Numbered from the stretch's first letter, positions 44,384 through 53,653 are shown. The stretch is 56,606 nucleotides of DNA from Candidatus Nitrotoga sp. M5 (GCF_927904885.1 NZ_CAKMNW010000064.1:1-56606), one strand, 5' to 3'. The notes: a model not told the origin generated them from the sequence alone. Translations and numbers: made by a program.

Positions 44384-45562
44384 ATGTCACACTTGATGAA
44401 TACCTATACTCGGCTGCCAGTCACCTTCACGCATGGGGAAGGCGTTTGGCTGTGGGACAGCAATGGCAAACGCTACCTTGATGCGCTGTCCGGCATAGCG
44501 GTCAACACACTGGGACATGCTCATCCACGCTTAACTGCGGCGCTTAAGGAGCAGGTCAGCAAATTGATACACGTTTCCAACGTGTATAAGATAAGCGAGC
44601 AGGAGGCTGTAGCTGACAAGTTGACAGCGCTGACCGGCATGCAAGAGGTGTTCTTGTGCAATTCTGGCTGTGAAGCTAATGAGGCTGCTATTAAATTGGC
44701 GCGTCTATACGGCCATAATCAAGGCATTGATAATCCAGTCATTATCGTAATGGAAAAAGCGTTTCATGGCCGCACTTTGGCTACATTGTCCGCTACCGGT
44801 AATCGTAAAGTACAGGCGGGATTCGAGCCGCTGGTAAAGGGCTTTGTACGCGTTCCTTATAATGACTTGGATGCCATAGGCCAGGTTGCCGAACTCAATC
44901 TTGATGTTGTAGCGGTGCTGATCGAACCCATTCAAGGTGAAGGCGGAATCCGCACCTTGGATATTCATTATCTCGAGCAATTGCGCAAAGTCTGTGACCA
45001 ACATAACTGGCTGTTGATGCTGGATGAAGTGCAATGCGGTATAGGCCGTACCGGCAAATGGTTTGCCCATCAACATACTGGTATCCTGCCGGACGTAATG
45101 ACACTCGCCAAAGGTATTGGATCGGGCATACCTGTCGGTGCCTGCCTGGCCGCTGGCAAGGCAGCAGGCACATTCAAGCCGGGAAATCATGGTTCAACTT
45201 TTGGCGGCAATCCATTGGCATGTGTCGCTGTGCTAAACACGCTGGCGATAATGGAAGAAGACCAGCTAGTGGCGCATGCTGCTGAGGTAGGTGAATTTAT
45301 TAAGCAGAGTTTACGCGCACGTCTGGCTACAGTAGCTGGTGTGGTGGAGATTCGGGGGCAGGGACTGATTATTGGTATCGAGCTGGACAAAAGCTGCGGG
45401 GAGTTGGTTAAACAAGCATTGGCGCAAGGACTGTTAATAAACGTCACCGATGTCAATGTTATCAGGCTGTTACCCTCAATGGTGTTCACTTCCGCAGAAG
45501 CACAGCAATTGCTGGACAAACTATGCCCGCTGATTATCAATTTCCTGACGGAAGGCGCATAA
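44384..45562 (+). CDS. argD: Acetylornithine aminotransferase
   Basis: This 392-residue class III PLP aminotransferase of arginine synthesis has GCEANEAAIKLARLYG near residue 95, DEVQCGIGRTGKWFAHQ near 220, and the PLP lysine in TLAKGIGSGIPVGA near 245. An alternative start at the second ATG (44396) would drop 4 residues. The argF gene follows after one base, so argD-argF-argG form an operon. Confidence 0.93.
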   Translation: MSHLMNTYTRLPVTFTHGEGVWLWDSNGKRYLDALSGIAVNTLGHAHPRLTAALKEQVSKLIHVSNVYKISEQEAVADKLTALTGMQEVFLCNSGCEANEAAIKLARLYGHNQGIDNPVIIVMEKAFHGRTLATLSATGNRKVQAGFEPLVKGFVRVPYNDLDAIGQVAELNLDVVAVLIEPIQGEGGIRTLDIHYLEQLRKVCDQHNWLLMLDEVQCGIGRTGKWFAHQHTGILPDVMTLAKGIGSGIPVGACLAAGKAAGTFKPGNHGSTFGGNPLACVAVLNTLAIMEEDQLVAHAAEVGEFIKQSLRARLATVAGVVEIRGQGLIIGIELDKSCGELVKQALAQGLLINVTDVNVIRLLPSMVFTSAEAQQLLDKLCPLIINFLTEGA

Positions 45563-45563
45563 C

Positions 45564-46484
45564 GTGTTCATTAAACATTTTTTACAGTTTAAAGACTTTA
45601 CCCGAGCAGAGTTCGAGCACATGTTCGCTCGTGCACGCATCATCAAGCAGCGCTTCAAAGCCTACCATCCTCATCATCCGCTGGTGGATCGCACTTTAGT
45701 GATGATTTTTGAGAAAAGCTCCACGCGTACACGCCTTTCGTTTGAGGCAGGGATTCAACAACTTGGCGGTAATGCCATTTACCTCAATACGCGCGATTCG
45801 CAACTGGGGCGCGGTGAGCCTGTAGAAGATGCGGCACAAGTGATCTCTCGTATGAGTGATCTGGTAATGATCCGTACTTTCGAACAGGAAATTATCGAAC
45901 GCTTTGCCGCAAACTCGAGAGTACCGGTGATTAACGGCCTGACCAATGAATACCATCCTTGTCAAATATTGGCTGACATCTACACGTATATTGAGCAGCG
46001 TGGCTCTATTCAGGGCAAAACTGTAGCGTGGATAGGCGATTCCAACAATGTATGTAATACCTGGTTACAAGCGGCAGAGGTGTTCGATTTCAACGTCCAT
46101 GTTTCAACTCCTCCTGGCTATGAAGTTGAGCCAGAACGTGCTGGATTATTCGGCGCAGATCACTATGAGGAATTTGCTGACCCGATGGCCGCTGCACGCA
46201 ATGCCGACCTGGTTACCACCGATGTCTGGATCAGCATGGGCTTTGAACGCGAAAATGATGAACGCCGCAAAGCGTTTGCCGACTGGATTGTGGATGCAGA
46301 AATGATGTCCGTTGCTAAACCGGACGCGCTGTTCATGCACTGCCTGCCGGCACATAGAGGTGAGGAAGTGGACGCTGCCGTAATTGACGGTCCGCAAAGT
46401 GTGGTATGGGATGAAGCAGAGAATAGGTTACATGTACAAAAAGCACTGATGGAGTATCTGCTATTAGGTAAGGTGAATAACTAA
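45564..46484 (+). CDS. argF: Ornithine carbamoyltransferase
   Basis: This 306-residue enzyme makes citrulline from ornithine and carbamoyl phosphate. The carbamoyl-phosphate site EKSSTRTRLSFEAG is near residue 50, HPCQILADIYTYIE near 133, and the ornithine-site cysteine in MHCLPAHRGEEV near 265. The start is GTG at 45564, one base after argD. Confidence 0.95.
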   Translation: MFIKHFLQFKDFTRAEFEHMFARARIIKQRFKAYHPHHPLVDRTLVMIFEKSSTRTRLSFEAGIQQLGGNAIYLNTRDSQLGRGEPVEDAAQVISRMSDLVMIRTFEQEIIERFAANSRVPVINGLTNEYHPCQILADIYTYIEQRGSIQGKTVAWIGDSNNVCNTWLQAAEVFDFNVHVSTPPGYEVEPERAGLFGADHYEEFADPMAAARNADLVTTDVWISMGFERENDERRKAFADWIVDAEMMSVAKPDALFMHCLPAHRGEEVDAAVIDGPQSVVWDEAENRLHVQKALMEYLLLGKVNN

Positions 46485-46553
46485 AAGCAACAATGCAGGG
46501 TGCGATTGTGCACTCTATTTTCATTAGTGGATTATTCAACAGAGAAGAACAAA

Positions 46554-47774
46554 ATGAGTGAAATCAAAAAAGTTGTCCTCGCCTACTCTGGCGGGCTGGA
46601 TACCTCAGTAATATTGAAGTGGTTGCAGGATACCTATCAGTGCGAGGTAGTAACCTTCACTGCCGACATTGGTCAAGGTGAAGAAGTCGAACCCGCACGA
46701 AAAAAAGCTTTGCAGTTCGGCATCAAGCCGGAGAATATCTTCATTGATGATTTGCGCGACGAGTTCGTACGCGACTTTGTATTCCCGATGTTCCGCGCCA
46801 ACACCGTGTATGAGGGGGAGTATCTGCTCGGCACATCTATCGCACGTCCTTTAATCGCCAAGCGCCAAATTGAGATCGCCAGACAAACTGGTGCTGAAGC
46901 GGTGTCGCACGGTGCCACCGGTAAAGGTAACGATCAAGTGCGTTTCGAGCTAGGTTATTACGCACTTAACCCGAACATCAAAGTAATTGCGCCGTGGCGC
47001 GAGTGGGATTTACTCTCGCGCGAAAAACTAATGGCATATGCTGAAAAACATAGTATCCCAGTAGATATGAAGCACAAGCAGGGCGGATCACCTTATTCAA
47101 TGGATGCAAACCTGCTGCACATCAGTTTTGAAGGCCGCCATCTGGAAAATCCGGCCGCCGAAGCAGAGGAAAGCATGTGGCGCTGGACAGTTTCACCGGA
47201 GCAAGCGCCAGATGAGCCTGAATACCTTGATATTGAATTCGAGCGCGGCGACATAGTCGGTCTCAACGGGTCACACATGAGCCCGGCCCAGATACTCTCA
47301 ATGCTCAATAAATTGGGTGGCAAGCACGGAATTGGCCGTCTTGATCTGGTAGAGAACCGCTATGTCGGTATGAAGTCACGCGGCTGTTATGAAACTCCCG
47401 GTGGAACCATCATGCTTAAGGCACATCGCGCAATAGAATCGATCACGCTGGACCGCGAAATAGCGCACCTGAAAGATGATTTGATGCCGCGCTACGCCAG
47501 TATGATTTACAACGGTTATTGGTGGAGCCCAGAACGCCATTCACTGCAAACACTAATAGATCACACACAGCAAAAAGTTAACGGCTGGGTGCGCATCAAG
47601 TTATACAAGGGTAATGTCATCGTGGTGGGAAGAGATTCCGAAACCGACTCTCTGTTCGATCCGAACATTGCTACTTTCGAAGACGACAAAGGCGCTTACG
47701 ACCAGAAGGACGCCGCCGGTTTTATCAAGCTGAACGCTCTTAGAATGCGTATTGCAGCAAAGCAGGGTCAGTAG
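46554..47774 (+). CDS. argG: Argininosuccinate synthase
   Basis: This 406-residue ATP-dependent ligase joins citrulline and aspartate. The PP-loop [15 protein letters not shown] is at residues 9-23, and [19 protein letters not shown] and [12 protein letters not shown] are further conserved blocks. The start is ATG at 46554 ([14 protein letters not shown]), preceded by AGAGAAG; a longer frame from 46500 adds 18 residues without homology. argH is not in the window. Confidence 0.95.
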   Translation: MSEIKKVVLAYSGGLDTSVILKWLQDTYQCEVVTFTADIGQGEEVEPARKKALQFGIKPENIFIDDLRDEFVRDFVFPMFRANTVYEGEYLLGTSIARPLIAKRQIEIARQTGAEAVSHGATGKGNDQVRFELGYYALNPNIKVIAPWREWDLLSREKLMAYAEKHSIPVDMKHKQGGSPYSMDANLLHISFEGRHLENPAAEAEESMWRWTVSPEQAPDEPEYLDIEFERGDIVGLNGSHMSPAQILSMLNKLGGKHGIGRLDLVENRYVGMKSRGCYETPGGTIMLKAHRAIESITLDREIAHLKDDLMPRYASMIYNGYWWSPERHSLQTLIDHTQQKVNGWVRIKLYKGNVIVVGRDSETDSLFDPNIATFEDDKGAYDQKDAAGFIKLNALRMRIAAKQGQ

Positions 47775-47848
47775 TTGATAACTATTCGAAATGCTTTGTG
47801 CTTAGGTAATAATTTGAATAAATTAATCATTAAACATCAGGAGCATTT

Positions 47849-48163
47849 ATGTCCCAATTCGATAACGTTAGCGTTGTAAAACAAGCCAATGTGTTCTTCG
47901 ACGGTAAGTGCGTGTCACACTCCGTCCTATTTCCTGATGGCTCACGCAAGAGCCTCGGCGTGATAATGCCGGGAAGCCAGCTCACTTTTAACGTCAAAAC
48001 ATCGGAAGTAATGGAAATTACCAGCGGTACCTGTCAAGTTAAAGTAGCAGGCGAAGCCGCTGCTAAAACCTACACTGCAGGTATGCAGTTCAACGTGGCT
48101 GCTGATAGCAGCTTTGAAATACATACACAAGAAGTAGTAAATTACGTATGCAGTTTTGGTTAA
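47849..48163 (+). CDS. ppnP: Pyrimidine/purine nucleoside phosphorylase (PpnP/YaiE family)
   Basis: This 104-residue single-cupin protein of the DUF1255/PpnP family starts MSQFDNVSVVKQANVFFDGK and has VMEITSGTCQVKV and FEIHTQEVVNYVCSFG at the C-terminal end. Its E. coli homologue phosphorolyses many nucleosides. AGGAG precedes the ATG. It stands alone between argG and a dispersed repeat. Confidence 0.92.
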   Translation: MSQFDNVSVVKQANVFFDGKCVSHSVLFPDGSRKSLGVIMPGSQLTFNVKTSEVMEITSGTCQVKVAGEAAAKTYTAGMQFNVAADSSFEIHTQEVVNYVCSFG

Positions 48164-48176
48164 CGAATTGAATCCA

Positions 48177-48353
48177 GGGCGCCTCTAAGAATTCAATTTT
48201 CTATGTAACACAAGGCGCGAGAAAAAATTTAGGCCGGCATATATTTAATATGTAAGCGATTAAATTTTTGGAGTAACGCAGTGTTGTGACGAAACGGGGT
48301 AAGCAGGCAAGCCGCAAAGCAGCTGCTCACAAAATTGGATTTTTAGAGGTGCC
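48177..48353 (+). repeat. Dispersed inverted-repeat element, full copy with perfect 5-bp direct repeats
   Basis: This 177-bp copy begins GGGCGCCTCTAAGAATTCAA and ends AAAATTGGATTTTTAGAGGT followed by GCC. The interior carries GGAGTAACGCAG, TGTTGTGACGAAACGGGG and TAAGCAGGCAAGCCGC. ATCCA is found on both sides (48172-48176 and 48354-48358). This is the best-preserved copy in the window and the clearest target duplication. Confidence 0.9.
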
Positions 48354-48438
48354 ATCCACTCGTAGCGCCCCCCTCACTAAGCAATTACTCCGTTTGAAAA
48401 TGCCGATTTAATGAAGATAAAATTTAAGGAGAGCTGCC

Positions 48439-48927
48439 ATGCCATCATTCGACATCGTATCTGAAGTGGAGAATACGGAAGTTAAAAATGCAGTCGAGCA
48501 GACCAACAAAGAAGTTAGCACGCGTTTTGATTTCAAAGGTTCAGGCGCACGCGTGGAACAGACAGAGCTAGTGCTCACCGTGCATGCTGATAATGAGTTT
48601 CAGCTAAATCAGGTGCAAGATATTCTTAACGCCAAACTTGCCAAGAGAGGTGTGGACATTAAATGCCTGGAGATTAGCGATAAAATTGAAAAGGTCAGCG
48701 GTAACAAGATTAAACGTTCCTGCACCGTAAAGGTGGGAGTGGAAATTGAGCTAGCGAAAAAAATCGTCAGATTCGTCAAGGACAGTAAAATGAAAGTACA
48801 GGCCAGCATACAAGGCGACACGGTGCGCATAACTGGCGGTAAGCGTGACGATCTGCAAGCAGCCATTCAGTTGATACGCGCTTCCATCACTGACTTTCCG
48901 CTGCAATATCAAAACTTTCGTGATTGA
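48439..48927 (+). CDS. yajQ: YajQ-family nucleotide-binding protein
   Basis: This 162-residue protein of the YajQ family (DUF520) starts [33 protein letters not shown] and the C-terminal [18 protein letters not shown] are family signatures, and the protein is made of two ferredoxin-like halves. Xanthomonas and other homologues bind cyclic di-GMP. AAGGAGAG precedes the ATG. Confidence 0.93.
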   Translation: MPSFDIVSEVENTEVKNAVEQTNKEVSTRFDFKGSGARVEQTELVLTVHADNEFQLNQVQDILNAKLAKRGVDIKCLEISDKIEKVSGNKIKRSCTVKVGVEIELAKKIVRFVKDSKMKVQASIQGDTVRITGGKRDDLQAAIQLIRASITDFPLQYQNFRD

Positions 48928-48991
48928 AAAGATACTCTTGTGAAATCAGACCTTGATTCATGTTTTTGCCAGGTATTTCCTTAACAGACTA

Positions 48992-49062
48992 GGGCACCTC
49001 TAAAATCCGAGTATTCGTCACAATGCGGCGATACGAGTAAAAGCTTGAATTTTAGAGGCGCC
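48992..49062. repeat. Dispersed inverted-repeat element, minimal 71-bp copy
   Basis: GGGCACCTCTAAAATCCGAG at the left and AATTTTAGAGGCGCCC at the right are good terminal repeats. Between them only a short core remains (CGTCACAATGCGGCGATACG). This internal-deletion derivative keeps both ends and lies between the convergent yajQ and regulator genes, where it could also fold as a terminator. Confidence 0.85.
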
Positions 49063-49081
49063 CACAAGTACAAAAAAGAAC

Positions 49082-49720
49082 TTATTCACCTTTAGCCTTA
49101 AATTTGAAGCGACAAACGTTACCGCTTTTAGCCATACACTCCTCGTGATTAACTGTACTATCTGTAAAGGTTGATAACAATGCCAGATCAAACTGGCAAA
49201 TTTCCGGATTCTTCATGGCGAGGTTGTGAAAAATACAGTTATCCGCTTCAATTGTGGTCGCGTCGCCATTAATACTAAAGCTTCTCGTGTTATAACCAAG
49301 CTCCTCCATCACCTCAGAAAGCTTTTCCACCTTTTGCTCGCGCGTTTCGAGCATTGAGTTTTGGTTGAGTAACTGTTGAGCAACTCTTACTCCCATGGAA
49401 TTCAATTTTTCCCTCAATCCTTCTACCCCAGATTCTTGGGCGATTGATTCAACCATTAGCTGAGCAAACCAGGAATAATTACGCGGGAAGAATTCCTTAC
49501 CTTCATCGGTAAGTACATAAAGCTGTTCCGGACGCCCCCCAGAAGGGCGGCTCACCCCTTGGGTGACTATCCCGCTATTCTCCAATGCGGCTATGTGCTG
49601 GCGAACGGCATTCCGGGTGATTTTTAGATATTCTGATAGTTCTTCTAAAGTTAAACCGCCCTTATGTTTTAGCAGCAGTTTTAAAAGCTCTTGCTGACGA
49701 TTTCCTAATAATTCAAGCAT
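49082..49720 (-). CDS. SufR-like winged-helix regulator with a C-terminal cysteine cluster
   Basis: This 212-residue regulator has an N-terminal helix-turn-helix (about residues 10-75: LTLEELSEYLKITRNAVRQH, GVSRPSGGRPEQLYVLTDEG). Its C-terminal region carries four cysteines in the order C-x12-C-x19-C-x7-C (NCIFHNLAMKNPEIC, then EECMAKSGNVCRF). The layout matches the COG2345 family that includes the Fe-S repressor SufR, so an iron-sulfur ligand is likely but unproven. AAAGGAG precedes the ATG, and that sequence can pair with an upstream CTCCTTTG. The cupredoxin/ferritin-like genes lie upstream on the same strand and are candidate targets. Confidence 0.8.
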   Translation of the reverse strand: MLELLGNRQQELLKLLLKHKGGLTLEELSEYLKITRNAVRQHIAALENSGIVTQGVSRPSGGRPEQLYVLTDEGKEFFPRNYSWFAQLMVESIAQESGVEGLREKLNSMGVRVAQQLLNQNSMLETREQKVEKLSEVMEELGYNTRSFSINGDATTIEADNCIFHNLAMKNPEICQFDLALLSTFTDSTVNHEECMAKSGNVCRFKFKAKGE

Positions 49721-49728
49721 TCAGTACT

Positions 49729-49758
49729 CCTTTGGTACTCTCGTCCCCGTCAAAGGAG
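49729..49758 (-). promoter_or_regulatory. Hairpin masking the ribosome binding site of the SufR-like gene
   Basis: In transcript sense, CUCCUUUG (49758-49751) is complementary over 8 bases to CAAAGGAG (49736-49729), separated by 14 bases. The second arm is the Shine-Dalgarno sequence of the regulator gene. This arrangement would block translation unless the stem is opened. Confidence 0.6.
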
Positions 49759-49973
49759 ACTTTTTATATTCTACTCCTGAGCATATTTAGGGCCAATTAG
49801 ATTTGCCTTAAATGGAATAAGCCGTCCACAATTGACCATTAAATAATTTGGACTGGGTAGCTTGGTACGCTGATCCAGTCCAAAACCGAACATTTTAAGC
49901 GATGATTAGTAAAATATTGGGGCGTTTCCGGATGCGAACTAACTAACGCTAACCAATGACTACTCGTAAAATG

Positions 49974-50351
49974 CTATTTTACAATCACTCTCCCATGCAT
50001 ACTGGGATGAAAATCACACGAATAATCCTGCACGCCTATTGATTCAAATGATACTTCGTATTGTTCACCGCCTTTTATGATGCCAGAAGGAACAAAGTGT
50101 CCATTCTTATCTGGTGTCACAGTATGCGGTACTTCATCCGTGTTAATAAAGATTACACTCTGCCCACGTTTTATCACTATCTTATCGGGTTGAAATTGGA
50201 AGGCATCAATCGTGACCGTAATGGGTTTCTTGGTAGCTTGCCGCTCTCTACTTAAATCATTGGGAGTGGCTGATACAGTCATTGATATAGTTGCCAGCCC
50301 TAAATAAGCCCACGCAAGTAACATGATGGATGTTTTCATAGTGCGCATCAT
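49974..50351 (-). CDS. Exported cupredoxin (type 1 copper protein)
   Basis: This is a small exported blue-copper protein. A signal peptide (MKTSIMLLAWAYLGLATISM) leads to a cupredoxin domain. The copper ligands are visible as His in EVPHTVTPD and the Cys-His-Met set in YSCDFHPSMHG near the C-terminus. Several in-frame starts exist (GTG 50375, ATG 50351, ATG 50339) and none has a good ribosome binding site. It overlaps or abuts the end of the ferritin-like gene, so the pair is probably co-transcribed. A periplasmic electron carrier is the likely role. Confidence 0.85.
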   Translation of the reverse strand: MMRTMKTSIMLLAWAYLGLATISMTVSATPNDLSRERQATKKPITVTIDAFQFQPDKIVIKRGQSVIFINTDEVPHTVTPDKNGHFVPSGIIKGGEQYEVSFESIGVQDYSCDFHPSMHGRVIVK

Positions 50352-50356
50352 GCTGG

Positions 50357-50995
50357 TTAGACAGATAAAATCCACTGGCTGCGAGTTTCTTTACTAAGTT
50401 GCGCAGCCGGAACGGCATGGATCGTCGAATCGAGCGTACCAAACACCGCGCGAATGGCAGCTGCATGCGCTGACTCATCAGGCAAGATAGTTAATCCGGC
50501 AGCGACCAACGCGGGCGTACGCAGTTTGCTGACGGCACTGGCGTAGGCAAGCACCGCATCCACTTCTAGCGCCAGTGCTAGTTTAGCGATATTGGCATCA
50601 CTATCAAGATTACCTTCCCCTGCCTTGATATAAGCAGAAAGATCATACGCCTCCCTGGTATTAGTCGGTGTACCACCCAAGCTTTGAATCGTGGATATGA
50701 AGATATCTCGATGTTTGATGTGATCAACCTGATTACGCAATGCCAAAGACTTTATGACATTTCCTACCTTGCTGTCGCTCAGCTTTCCCGCTGCCACGCC
50801 ATATGCCCAAATTGCTTGATTTTCAAGATCCAAGGCCGCGTTTAAAATAGCCATGTCGTGCTTTGTATCACTTTTTGTACTCGCATTTGCGCTATTGAGC
50901 GTCGTCAAACTAAGCGCAGCAAGTGCGCTTGCGGCAAGTCCTGCTTTTAGTGCAGTGCGGCGAGAGTTTTCAGGTGCGTTGATATTTTTTTTCAT
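50357..50995 (-). CDS. Tat-exported ferritin-like domain protein
   Basis: This 212-residue protein has a twin-arginine-type signal (NSRRTALKAGLAASALAALS) ending near residue 39. A four-helix bundle with ferritin-like metal-ligand positions follows: Glu in DLENQAIWAY, His in QVDHIKHRD, Glu in LALEVDAVLAY and Glu/His in PDESAHAAAIR. This suggests a di-metal site assembled in the cytoplasm before Tat export. Its stop is within the start region of the cupredoxin gene. Upstream at 51083-51108 are two palindromes that could control it. The function is not known to me; an exported oxidase, peroxidase or iron-storage role is possible. Confidence 0.82.
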   Translation of the reverse strand: MKKNINAPENSRRTALKAGLAASALAALSLTTLNSANASTKSDTKHDMAILNAALDLENQAIWAYGVAAGKLSDSKVGNVIKSLALRNQVDHIKHRDIFISTIQSLGGTPTNTREAYDLSAYIKAGEGNLDSDANIAKLALALEVDAVLAYASAVSKLRTPALVAAGLTILPDESAHAAAIRAVFGTLDSTIHAVPAAQLSKETRSQWILSV

Positions 50996-51082
50996 TGTTA
51001 TCTCCTAAGTTTAGTGGCCAGTTATGTTTGGTTCGTGTGTTAGTGAACCAAGTGCATCCTACCCGAACAATTAATTATATTA

Positions 51083-51108
51083 AACATATAAATATGTTAT
51101 AACATGTT
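51083..51108. promoter_or_regulatory. Double palindrome upstream of the ferritin-like gene
   Basis: AACATAT-AA-ATATGTT (51083-51098) is a perfect inverted repeat. The perfect palindrome AACATGTT (51101-51108) follows two bases later, sharing the AACAT half-site. It lies about 90 bp upstream of the ferritin-like start in an AT-rich region and is a strong candidate operator. Confidence 0.6.
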
Positions 51109-51420
51109 AAATATATTAAGCTGGAAAAATTTTAACGAGATAACTGATTAATTTTTAGGATTAATTAATAAAGTCTTGCTCATTCCATGCTGGTAAGTGC
51201 GTTTTTGCGAATTGCCGCCAGTCTGTGACATCCCTGCTAACCAAAATTCTCATACAGGGATAAAGGATTAATTTATATCAAGGCATGCCTGATATGAGTG
51301 TGCATATGCATGATATAACTAACAAATGCACGTATCTTTCTGGGTCGAATGGTGTGAAGGTGGTCGACTGTTGTACACATAAGACTATAATTGCTACCAA
51401 TGCTTCAGCCAGGGGGCAAT
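51109..51420. other. Divergent intergenic region upstream of asmA
   Basis: No gene was seen. It should hold the asmA promoter and part of the ferritin-like promoter. A GGGGG ribosome binding site precedes the asmA ATG. Confidence 0.4.
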
Positions 51421-53649
51421 ATGAAAAAATTTCTGAAATATAGTCTATGGTCAGTAGCTGTGGTGATCGCCATTGCGATAGCCGGAATAATCTATATTAC
51501 TGCCACATTTAACCCCAATGATTACAAGGCCCAGATCATCAAGCTGGTGAAAGATAAGCAGCAACGTACGCTCAAGCTGAATGGCGATATCAAACTGGTT
51601 TTCTTCCCCAGCATAGGCGCCGACCTTGGCAAGGTGTCTATGTCGGAATTTCAGAGCGACGATGAATTTATATACATTGACAGTGTGCGCGTCTCGCTGG
51701 CGCTATTGCCGCTACTATCCAGGCAAGCTGTTGTGGACGAAGTTTCGATCAATGGCCTGAAGGCGACTTTGGTGAAGTTCAAGAACGGCAAAACCAACAT
51801 TGACGACCTGATAAGCAAAGAAGACCCTGACGAAGAAAAAACGCCGCTGACGTTCGACATAGCCTCAGTACATGTGGAAGACTCAGAGCTGACCTACCTT
51901 GATGAAACCACGGGTGCGCAATATTTACTGAAAGGCTTAAACCTTAATACCGGACGTATTGCCAACGGTGTGCCGAGCACAATTGATTTTGCTGCAGCAA
52001 TGCAATCTAATAAACCTAAGCTGGATATAGCTGCACAAATGAAAGCCACTCTCACTTTCGACCTGGACAAGCTGTTATTTCAAATAGAAGGATTGGAGCT
52101 GCAGGCCAAGGGCACAGCGCTCGACATCAGCAGTTTGGCAGTTCTGGCTAACGGTGATGTCAGCGCGAATTTGGATACGCAAGAGTTTTCTACCAAAAAG
52201 TTAGTGGTTACGGCTACTGGCGCGCAAGGGGAAAATAGCTTCGATGCCAAACTGGATGCGCCTACGTTAAACCTGGTTCAAAATAATTACACAGGCGACA
52301 AACTAACATTAAACGCTAAGTTGGATAATGCATCAGGCAACATCGTGGCCAGTCTTGCCCTGTCGGATTTGACCGGCAATCCTCAATCGTTCAAGAGCAG
52401 CGCGCTGACGTTAGAGCTGGATATGAAACAACCCGAACAGGCATTTAAAATAAAGCTCGACGCGCCCGTATCTGGCAACATTGAACAGCAGCAGCTCGAT
52501 CTTTCCAACCTGACCCTCGCATTAAATGTATCGGGTGACAAGCTACCGAATAAATCAGTCAGCAGCGAAATGAAGGGGAGCATGCAAATAGATGGTAGCC
52601 GCCAGAGCGTTCAGGCCAACTTTGCAGGTGGGCTGCTGCAAAGCCAGATTAAAGCCAAGGTGGCAGTCAATGACTTTGAAGATCCAGCCATACGCTTCGA
52701 CATAGATATAGACCAGTTTGATGCTGATTTATTTCTGCCAAAGGAGGCAGAAAATGTTGCCAATAAACCGGCGTCGGCCGAGCAGCCACTTGATTTGGCC
52801 GCGCTGAAAAATCTTAATCTTGAAGGCGGATTACGCATTGGAGAGCTCAAAATCGCCAATGTAAAACTTTCGAAAGTACGCGTCGACGTAAAAGCGCATA
52901 ACGGCTTGATCACATTCAGCCCACTATCATCCAACCTGTATCAAGGTAGCATGAAAGGCAGCGTGAAATTAAATGCGCAGACTACACCTTATATCTCTAT
53001 AAACCAGAATCTGAGTGGCATCACGATTGCGCCATTGCTCAAGGACGCCGCCAACTTCGACACCCTGGAAGGTAAGGGCAATGTCACGCTTAATCTAACT
53101 ACCCAAGGCAGCTCCATCAGTGCGTTTAAGAAAGCGCTCAATGGCAGCATGTCACTCAACTTGGAGAATGGTGCGATCAAAGGCATTAACATTGCCAAAA
53201 CCTTGCGCGACGCGCAGGGCATGCTGAACATGAAAGGTGCGACCGCACAAACCCTATCCGTTAACAAGGCCGAAAAGACGGACTTCAGCGAACTGAAAGC
53301 CAGCTTCAAAGTTAGCAACGGGGTGGCACACAACAATGACCTCTTGTTAAAATCCCCGCTGATACGACTATCAGGCAATGGAGATATCAACATTGGCAAC
53401 GACTCCATCAAATATCTGGCTAAAGCCACACTAGCGAAAACGCTGAAAGGCCAAGGCGGAAAAGACATCGTTGGCGGCATCACTGTGCCGGTGCGTTTAA
53501 GTGGGCCGTTTAGCAACTTGAAATACACGTTGGACTTTGGCGCGATGGTGTCAAATGTCGTCAAGAAAAAAATCGAAGCCAAAAAGGAAAAAATCAAAAC
53601 CAAGTTGCAGGATCAGCTTCAAGACAAGCTAAAAGGACTCTTCAATTGA
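51421..53649 (+). CDS. AsmA-family protein
   Basis: This 742-residue protein has one N-terminal membrane helix (about residues 5-25) followed by a large periplasmic region. The N-terminal AsmA domain (FNPNDYKAQIIKLVKDKQQR, then IDDLISKEDP) and the C-terminal AsmA_2 domain (about 520-720, KGNVTLNLTTQGSSISAFKK and LLKSPLIRLSGNGDINIGND) are recognisable. Relatives belong to the bridge-like lipid transfer proteins of the envelope. The start is ATG at 51421; an upstream in-frame ATG at 51391 has no ribosome binding site. mutY follows within 5 bp. Confidence 0.9.
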   Translation: MKKFLKYSLWSVAVVIAIAIAGIIYITATFNPNDYKAQIIKLVKDKQQRTLKLNGDIKLVFFPSIGADLGKVSMSEFQSDDEFIYIDSVRVSLALLPLLSRQAVVDEVSINGLKATLVKFKNGKTNIDDLISKEDPDEEKTPLTFDIASVHVEDSELTYLDETTGAQYLLKGLNLNTGRIANGVPSTIDFAAAMQSNKPKLDIAAQMKATLTFDLDKLLFQIEGLELQAKGTALDISSLAVLANGDVSANLDTQEFSTKKLVVTATGAQGENSFDAKLDAPTLNLVQNNYTGDKLTLNAKLDNASGNIVASLALSDLTGNPQSFKSSALTLELDMKQPEQAFKIKLDAPVSGNIEQQQLDLSNLTLALNVSGDKLPNKSVSSEMKGSMQIDGSRQSVQANFAGGLLQSQIKAKVAVNDFEDPAIRFDIDIDQFDADLFLPKEAENVANKPASAEQPLDLAALKNLNLEGGLRIGELKIANVKLSKVRVDVKAHNGLITFSPLSSNLYQGSMKGSVKLNAQTTPYISINQNLSGITIAPLLKDAANFDTLEGKGNVTLNLTTQGSSISAFKKALNGSMSLNLENGAIKGINIAKTLRDAQGMLNMKGATAQTLSVNKAEKTDFSELKASFKVSNGVAHNNDLLLKSPLIRLSGNGDINIGNDSIKYLAKATLAKTLKGQGGKDIVGGITVPVRLSGPFSNLKYTLDFGAMVSNVVKKKIEAKKEKIKTKLQDQLQDKLKGLFN

Positions 53650-53653
53650 TGCC

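Noticed and set aside
52989..53603. Long 204-residue minus-strand frame inside asmA
   Set aside because: It is a shadow of the asmA coding strand, with no ribosome binding site or recognisable domain.
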